A stretch of 10,619 nt of DNA from CAWHOW01 sp050013795 (GTDB lineage Bacteria; Bacteroidota; Bacteroidia; Bacteroidales; CG2-30-32-10), in assembly GCA_050013795.1 (NCBI GenBank), contig JBEKEO010000088.1, positions 1 through 10,619 on the forward strand. Reading direction: 5' to 3'. The notes under the pieces are model-generated. The model saw only the letters and a list, made by a program, of their open reading frames with translations. It did no database searches and was not told the origin of the DNA. Positions within the stretch are counted from its first letter, which is position 1. Every line of letters starts with the position of its first letter. Below, piece after piece: positions 6,639-10,619 of the stretch. Position numbers and translations under genes: made by a program.

Positions 6639-8756
6639 ATGATTAGCTGGAACCAGCTTCCACTTCTGCGCATCCTTGTCCCTTTTATCGCAGGAATACT
6701 GACTGCGCTTTGTTTTAATTTCGGAGTTTCAATTGAAATCATACTTTCCCTTTTTATCCTAATTTTAATTCTTTCTCTTTACTATACAAAACTTGTTCCA
6801 GAATACAGGCAGAGATGGGTGTTTGGAGCAATGTTGACTGTATTAGTCTTCTTTTGCGGAATTATAATAACAAATAATAAGTTTGCAAGTAATCAACTTT
6901 CTGTATCTATGCATTCCGGGAATAAGGCTGACACTGTAATGGCAACTATTATTGACCCTGTTAATGAAAAACAAAATACATTTAGTACAACAATTTGCAT
7001 AAATGCTTTTAAACAAAATGAAAAGTGGAATAGGGCAGGGGAGAATGCTATAGTTTATTTTCAAAAGGACAGTCTTGCAAATAACATAAGATATGGCGAT
7101 AAACTTATTATTACCACTTCATTCGCTGATGTTAGCCCGCCTCAAAATCCCGGAGAGTTCGATTACAAGCATTATCTTACTTTGAAATCTGTTTATAAGC
7201 AAGCTTATATAAAATCAGGAAAATGGACAGTTCTGAGCCATAATGATGGGAATTTTATTAAATCCTTTGCGCTTAGAATTAGAAAACATTTCTTAAAGAT
7301 TTTTGAATCGAATGGTATATCCGGCGAAGAATATGCTGTTGCAGGCGCAGTGATTCTTGGCTACAGGGATAAGATAGATGCTGACCTATATAGTGTATAC
7401 CAGGGAGCTGGAGTGATGCACTTATTATGTGTTGCAGGGATGCATGTTGGTATTGTATTTATTGTACTGAGTTTTCTTTTGTCATTTCTCGACAAATCTA
7501 AAAAAGGCAAATACTTTAAACCTATTATCCTTATTTTGTTTATTTGGTTTTATGCAGTTATAACGGGTTTGTCGCCTCCCGTTAACCGTGCCGCTTTGAT
7601 GATCACTTTTGTTATCATTGGTAAAATGCTAGGGCGATATACTAATGTGTATAACACGCTTTCGGCTTCAGCTTTAATAATGCTTATCTTCGATCCTGCT
7701 CTTATTGCTGATACAGGCTTTCAACTTTCTTATGTAGCAGTACTTGGCATTTCATTGCTTTACCCTGCTATAAATAAACTATGGATAACAAGTCATCGTA
7801 TACTTAAATATATTTGGCAGATTGCCTCGGTTTCTATTGCAGCGCAGCTTTCAATATTTCCATTGGCAATGCTTTATTTTCACCAATTCCCGAATTATTT
7901 TCTTATTGCCAATATACTGGTTGTCCCTTTAGCCAGCATTATTATTTATTGCGGAATGTTTGTGTTGCTTGTTTCTCCTTTTAATTTGCTTGTAGGGTTT
8001 GCTGCCAAAGTCTTGGTTTATTTAATTTATATGCTTAATTCTTCCATCCGCTATATAGAATCCATGCCTTTTTCTAACATAAAAGCTATTCATATTACAG
8101 CATTCGAAATGTTCGTTATTTATGCCAGTTTGCTTACAGCAGGTATTTTCATCAGCAGTAAAAGGAGCCTTTATCTAAAACTTACATTTGTTTTTGCAAT
8201 TGTTCTTGCTGTTGTAATCTCTGTAAATAAGCTTACGTCTGACAGGCAGAAAAAACTGATTGTGTATGATATTAATAAATCTTCAGCCCTTGATATTATT
8301 TCAGGGAGCGAGCATATCCTATTAAGCGATTCTGTATTGATTAACGATACAAAAGCTGTTTCTATGCATATACAGAACAACTGGATAAATATACATTTAA
8401 ATGATGCAACATTTATTGATATGAAGAATTTGAACAGAAACTCTTTCCGGTTTGATAATAATTTTGTTTATGTGAAAAACAACTTGCTTCAGTTTTTCGA
8501 TAAGCGCATGGCAATTGTAAATGAAAGTAATTGTTATGAAAAGTCGGATTATCCTTTGAATGTAGATTACCTTCTTGTTACTGGAAATATTAAAAGCGGC
8601 ATAGCCGAATTGCTCAATACATACAAACCCGCTATGATAATTTTCGATTCATCCAACTCGTCGTGGAAAACAGAAAAATGGATTAATGAATGTTCCGATT
8701 TAAACATCCCATATTATTCAGTGCAGCAATCGGGCGCTTTTGAATTAAGTTTGTAA
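6639..8756 (+). CDS. comEC: ComEC/Rec2 family DNA-uptake channel with degenerate C-terminal domain
   Basis: ComEC is the inner-membrane channel that carries single-stranded DNA into the cytoplasm during natural transformation. The 705-residue protein opens with two to three N-terminal helices (8-30, 33-50, 60-78). A soluble DUF4131/OB-like part (about 95-200) follows, with the conserved NPGEFDYKHYL near its end (170-180). The Competence domain (about 230-510) is a multi-helix bundle with the hallmarks GVMHLLCVAGMHVGIV (258-273), TGLSPPVNRAALM (309-321), TGFQLSYVAVLG (359-370) and NILVVPLAS (425-433). Residues 538-705 occupy the place of the metallo-beta-lactamase-like nuclease domain, but no HxHxDH motif or other histidine cluster is present. 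The end (YLLVTGNIKSG, then YKPAMIIFDSSN and SGAFEL) looks like the domain's C-terminal strands stripped of metal ligands. The start has no Shine-Dalgarno and lies 15 bases after the previous stop. No other competence gene is in the window. Confidence 0.95.
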   Translation: MISWNQLPLLRILVPFIAGILTALCFNFGVSIEIILSLFILILILSLYYTKLVPEYRQRWVFGAMLTVLVFFCGIIITNNKFASNQLSVSMHSGNKADTVMATIIDPVNEKQNTFSTTICINAFKQNEKWNRAGENAIVYFQKDSLANNIRYGDKLIITTSFADVSPPQNPGEFDYKHYLTLKSVYKQAYIKSGKWTVLSHNDGNFIKSFALRIRKHFLKIFESNGISGEEYAVAGAVILGYRDKIDADLYSVYQGAGVMHLLCVAGMHVGIVFIVLSFLLSFLDKSKKGKYFKPIILILFIWFYAVITGLSPPVNRAALMITFVIIGKMLGRYTNVYNTLSASALIMLIFDPALIADTGFQLSYVAVLGISLLYPAINKLWITSHRILKYIWQIASVSIAAQLSIFPLAMLYFHQFPNYFLIANILVVPLASIIIYCGMFVLLVSPFNLLVGFAAKVLVYLIYMLNSSIRYIESMPFSNIKAIHITAFEMFVIYASLLTAGIFISSKRSLYLKLTFVFAIVLAVVISVNKLTSDRQKKLIVYDINKSSALDIISGSEHILLSDSVLINDTKAVSMHIQNNWINIHLNDATFIDMKNLNRNSFRFDNNFVYVKNNLLQFFDKRMAIVNESNCYEKSDYPLNVDYLLVTGNIKSGIAELLNTYKPAMIIFDSSNSSWKTEKWINECSDLNIPYYSVQQSGAFELSL

Positions 8757-8833
8757 AGAAGAGTTTAAAACCTAATGTTCCTGGCTGAAGGCAATACGAA
8801 GAACAAATTAGCAATACCCTTATAACAATTACA

Positions 8834-8863
8834 TTTATTAGATACATAATATTGATAATTTTG
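8834..8863 (+). promoter_or_regulatory. Candidate promoter for the methyltransferase gene
   Basis: TAATTTTG (8856-8863) is a perfect TAnnTTTG -7 box, and TTTA (8834-8837), one base off TTTG, lies 18 bases before it as a plausible -33 element. It ends 32 bases before the ATG at 8896 in the 139-base gap after comEC. This is the most complete two-part promoter in the window. I see no convincing terminator between comEC and it. Confidence 0.45.
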
Positions 8864-8895
8864 TGAAAAATAATATCAGCATTAAATAGCCAAAT

Positions 8896-9741
8896 ATGGA
8901 ACGAACCGATGAACGGCATATTCTGAACCCTTATTTTAATAATGAAGCAGAATATTATAATCATTTAATGCATATTGCCACATATCGTTTTGCACAAAGA
9001 TATGTAAAAGATAAGCATGTTTTGGATTATGGCTGCGGTACAGGATATGGTTCTCTTATGCTTTCGGATATTGCAGCTAATGTTACAGCAGTTGATTTGA
9101 GCAAGGATGCGATTGGCTTTGCTAAACAGAATTATATTGCCGACAACCTCAACTTTAAAACCATACCCGAATTGACCGACCCGCACAGCAGCGAGGCGAG
9201 TGAAAAGTTCGATATAGTAACTTCGTTTCAGGTTATTGAGCATGTACCTGATGATAAAGAATTCGTTGAAAAATTAAAAAACCTGTTGAATCCCGGAGGA
9301 TATTTATTGCTTTCCACGCCTAATAAAAGCATCAGGCTTTTCAATTATATACAAAGACCGTGGAATGCTTTTCATTTGAAAGAGTATTCCTATGATAATA
9401 TAAACAACCTATTGCATAAGTATTTTACCAAGGTTGAAGTATTAAAGATTGGTTCAAAATCCGAATTTGTAAAGCATGAGATTTCACGAATAAAGAAGCA
9501 GAGATTAATAAGTCTGCCATGCACATTATTTTTTTATCCGAATTTTCTGAGAGTTTTCCTGCTTAATTTGCAAGTCAGTATTTATAAAATGATAACTAGA
9601 TCAAGGAAAGATAATGCATCGTTAAATAAGAATACCAGTATTAAGGAAGATTTTATAACAAAGTTTATAGTCGAAGATATTGAGGTAGATAAAGATGTTC
9701 CTTTTTCAACAGATTTATTAGCGATATGCTTGAATGATTAG
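8896..9741 (+). CDS. Class I SAM-dependent methyltransferase
   Basis: This is a 281-residue cytoplasmic methyltransferase with a Rossmann-type SAM fold (Methyltransf_11/23-like). Motif I is VLDYGCGTGYGS (42-53). The acidic ribose-binding residue at the end of strand 2 is D67 in VTAVDLS. Later strands are FDIVTSFQVIEHVPDD (105-120) and LLNPGGYLLLSTPN (130-143). All SAM-binding elements are intact, so it should be active. The acceptor cannot be told. After residue 200 there is an unusual extension with a hydrophobic stretch (about 204-230, LISLPCTLFFYPNFLRVF) and then a polar segment before the closing STDLLAICLND. Such an extension could give membrane association or substrate binding. Related enzymes often sit in surface-glycan clusters, but no glycosyltransferase is in view here. 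The start is supported by position after a candidate promoter, with no Shine-Dalgarno. Confidence 0.92.
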   Translation: MERTDERHILNPYFNNEAEYYNHLMHIATYRFAQRYVKDKHVLDYGCGTGYGSLMLSDIAANVTAVDLSKDAIGFAKQNYIADNLNFKTIPELTDPHSSEASEKFDIVTSFQVIEHVPDDKEFVEKLKNLLNPGGYLLLSTPNKSIRLFNYIQRPWNAFHLKEYSYDNINNLLHKYFTKVEVLKIGSKSEFVKHEISRIKKQRLISLPCTLFFYPNFLRVFLLNLQVSIYKMITRSRKDNASLNKNTSIKEDFITKFIVEDIEVDKDVPFSTDLLAICLND

Positions 9742-9753
9742 ATATTTTCAACC

Positions 9754-10619
9754 ATGAAAAAACAACTTATATTAATAATTTTAATCGTATTCACATTCCA
9801 TACATTTGCGCAGCAGTGGACAGTCTTTAATAAAGTTAATTCCGCTCTGCCCGATAATCTTATTAAAACCGTAAATGTTGATTCATCGGATAATATTTGG
9901 TTTGTTACCGGCGATTGTTTTACCGGTGGAAATTTAATAAAATACAATGGTAAAGCATTCATTAAACTCGATTCCCTTAATTCAGGCATCCGCGATAAAT
10001 TTGTTACTTGTTCAGTATTTGATTCATATAACCAGATATGGGTAGGAACACGTTATAGCGGATTTTACATTTATGGAGGATTACAATGGTTAAATTTCAA
10101 CCCTTCCAATTCATCCATTCCTGATAAGCATGTTAATGAAATTACTTTCGATAAAAAAACCAATGCATGGATAGCCACAGATAACGGTCTTGTCCGATAT
10201 AATCCAGATATGGATAAGTGGGATGTTTTCACTAAAGCCAATTCGGGTTTGCCTGATAATTTAATAAATTCAATTGCCATTGATACAACAGGCACTGCCT
10301 GGATAGGCACAGATAAAGGTCTTGTTAAATATGATGGAAAGAACTGGAAAGTTTTTAATAAATCAAATTCAAAACTTACGGACGATAAAGTCAACCATAT
10401 TACAATTGATAAGAACAGCAATTTATGGGTTTCTTATTGGGGAGGAGTTGCAAAGATTTCAGGTGATTCATGGACTATTTACACACCTCAGAATTCAAAG
10501 CTTCCAATGTATTGTGAATATACGGTAACTATCGACAGAAACAATGTAAAATGGATCACTTCCAATATGGGTCTTGCTTCCTTTGATGATAGGGAATGGA
10601 AAATCTATACTCCATCAAA
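9754..10619 (+). CDS. Secreted two-component-regulator-type propeller protein, N-terminal part (cut by window edge)
   Basis: The frame opens with ATG at 9754, 12 bases after the methyltransferase stop, and remains open for 288 codons to the right edge. A signal peptide covers about 1-19 (MKKQLILII..., cut near FAQ). Residues 21-279 form six blades of about 41-46 residues, each following 'W-x-x-F/Y-x-x-x-N-S-x-L-P-D-N-x-I-x-x-I-x-x-D-x-x-G-x-x-W-I-G-T-D-x-G-L-V-K-Y-D-G', with a seventh beginning at 281. These are reg_prop (two-component regulator propeller) repeats, which in Bacteroidota form periplasmic sensing domains of hybrid histidine kinases or stand-alone secreted proteins, some with a C-terminal type IX secretion signal. 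As the C-terminus is missing I cannot say which. No Shine-Dalgarno is seen; co-transcription with the methyltransferase is likely from the spacing. Confidence 0.88.
   Translation, partial: MKKQLILIILIVFTFHTFAQQWTVFNKVNSALPDNLIKTVNVDSSDNIWFVTGDCFTGGNLIKYNGKAFIKLDSLNSGIRDKFVTCSVFDSYNQIWVGTRYSGFYIYGGLQWLNFNPSNSSIPDKHVNEITFDKKTNAWIATDNGLVRYNPDMDKWDVFTKANSGLPDNLINSIAIDTTGTAWIGTDKGLVKYDGKNWKVFNKSNSKLTDDKVNHITIDKNSNLWVSYWGGVAKISGDSWTIYTPQNSKLPMYCEYTVTIDRNNVKWITSNMGLASFDDREWKIYTPS
9814..10590 (+). repeat. Six imperfect propeller-blade repeats of about 125 bases
   Basis: Six in-frame tandem units encode residues 21-66, 67-109, 110-154, 155-195, 196-237 and 238-279 of the propeller protein. Units 1, 4 and 5 are closest, sharing the pattern V-F-x-K-x-N-S-x-L-x-D-x-x-(I/V). 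The DNA has diverged at third positions, so these are old protein repeats rather than recent duplications. Confidence 0.75.

Noticed and set aside
8683..8964. 93-residue minus-strand open frame covering the comEC-methyltransferase gap
   Set aside because: It overlaps the ends of two solid genes and the candidate promoter; its hydrophobicity is what AT-rich antisense sequence gives by chance.
9738..10528. Open frames at 9738-9989 (minus), 10071-10421 (minus) and 10322-10528 (plus)
   Set aside because: All lie inside the propeller gene that is open to the right edge and whose blade repeats are unmistakable.

Overview
This window looks like a chromosomal segment of a low-GC Bacteroidota organism, probably an uncultured or environmental lineage. 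Four things point there. There is an outer-membrane protein with a carboxypeptidase-regulatory-like N-terminal domain, a plug and a barrel. Several intergenic gaps carry perfect matches to the Bacteroidota -7 promoter motif TAnnTTTG. Most genes lack a Shine-Dalgarno sequence. The gene order surE ... lpxB ... comEC is one I recall from this phylum. No tRNA, rRNA, CRISPR array, insertion sequence or other mobile element is visible, and no gene-free stretch exceeds 140 bases.

Layout. On the minus strand, positions 1-513 hold the N-terminal part of a secreted beta-propeller protein that runs off the left edge, and 622-3042 hold an 806-residue outer-membrane barrel protein. A 134-base divergent intergenic region (3043-3176) carries a candidate promoter for each direction. 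On the plus strand follow surE (3177-3956), a 99-residue three-helix membrane protein that overlaps the surE stop codon (3953-4252), lpxB (4263-5378), a SpoIID/LytB-domain peptidoglycan enzyme (5466-6623) and comEC (6639-8756). After a 139-base gap with its own candidate promoter come a class I SAM-dependent methyltransferase (8896-9741) and, 12 bases later, the start of a secreted 'two-component regulator propeller' protein (9754 to the right edge).

How the genes fit together. surE, the small membrane protein and lpxB are tightly packed and probably co-transcribed. The spoIID-like gene has its own candidate -7 box and a leader hairpin, and it is followed after 15 bases by comEC. The block therefore combines nucleotide phosphate metabolism (SurE), lipid A assembly (LpxB), peptidoglycan cleavage (SpoIID-like) and inner-membrane DNA transport (ComEC). 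All but SurE act on the cell envelope. A functional link between the peptidoglycan enzyme and DNA uptake is attractive but is only an inference from adjacency.

No clearly new system is evident. The points most worth a second look are the spoIID-comEC pair, the degenerate C-terminal domain of ComEC that appears to have lost its nuclease motifs, a strong hairpin spanning the spoIID-like stop codon, and the unrecognised small membrane protein embedded between surE and lpxB.
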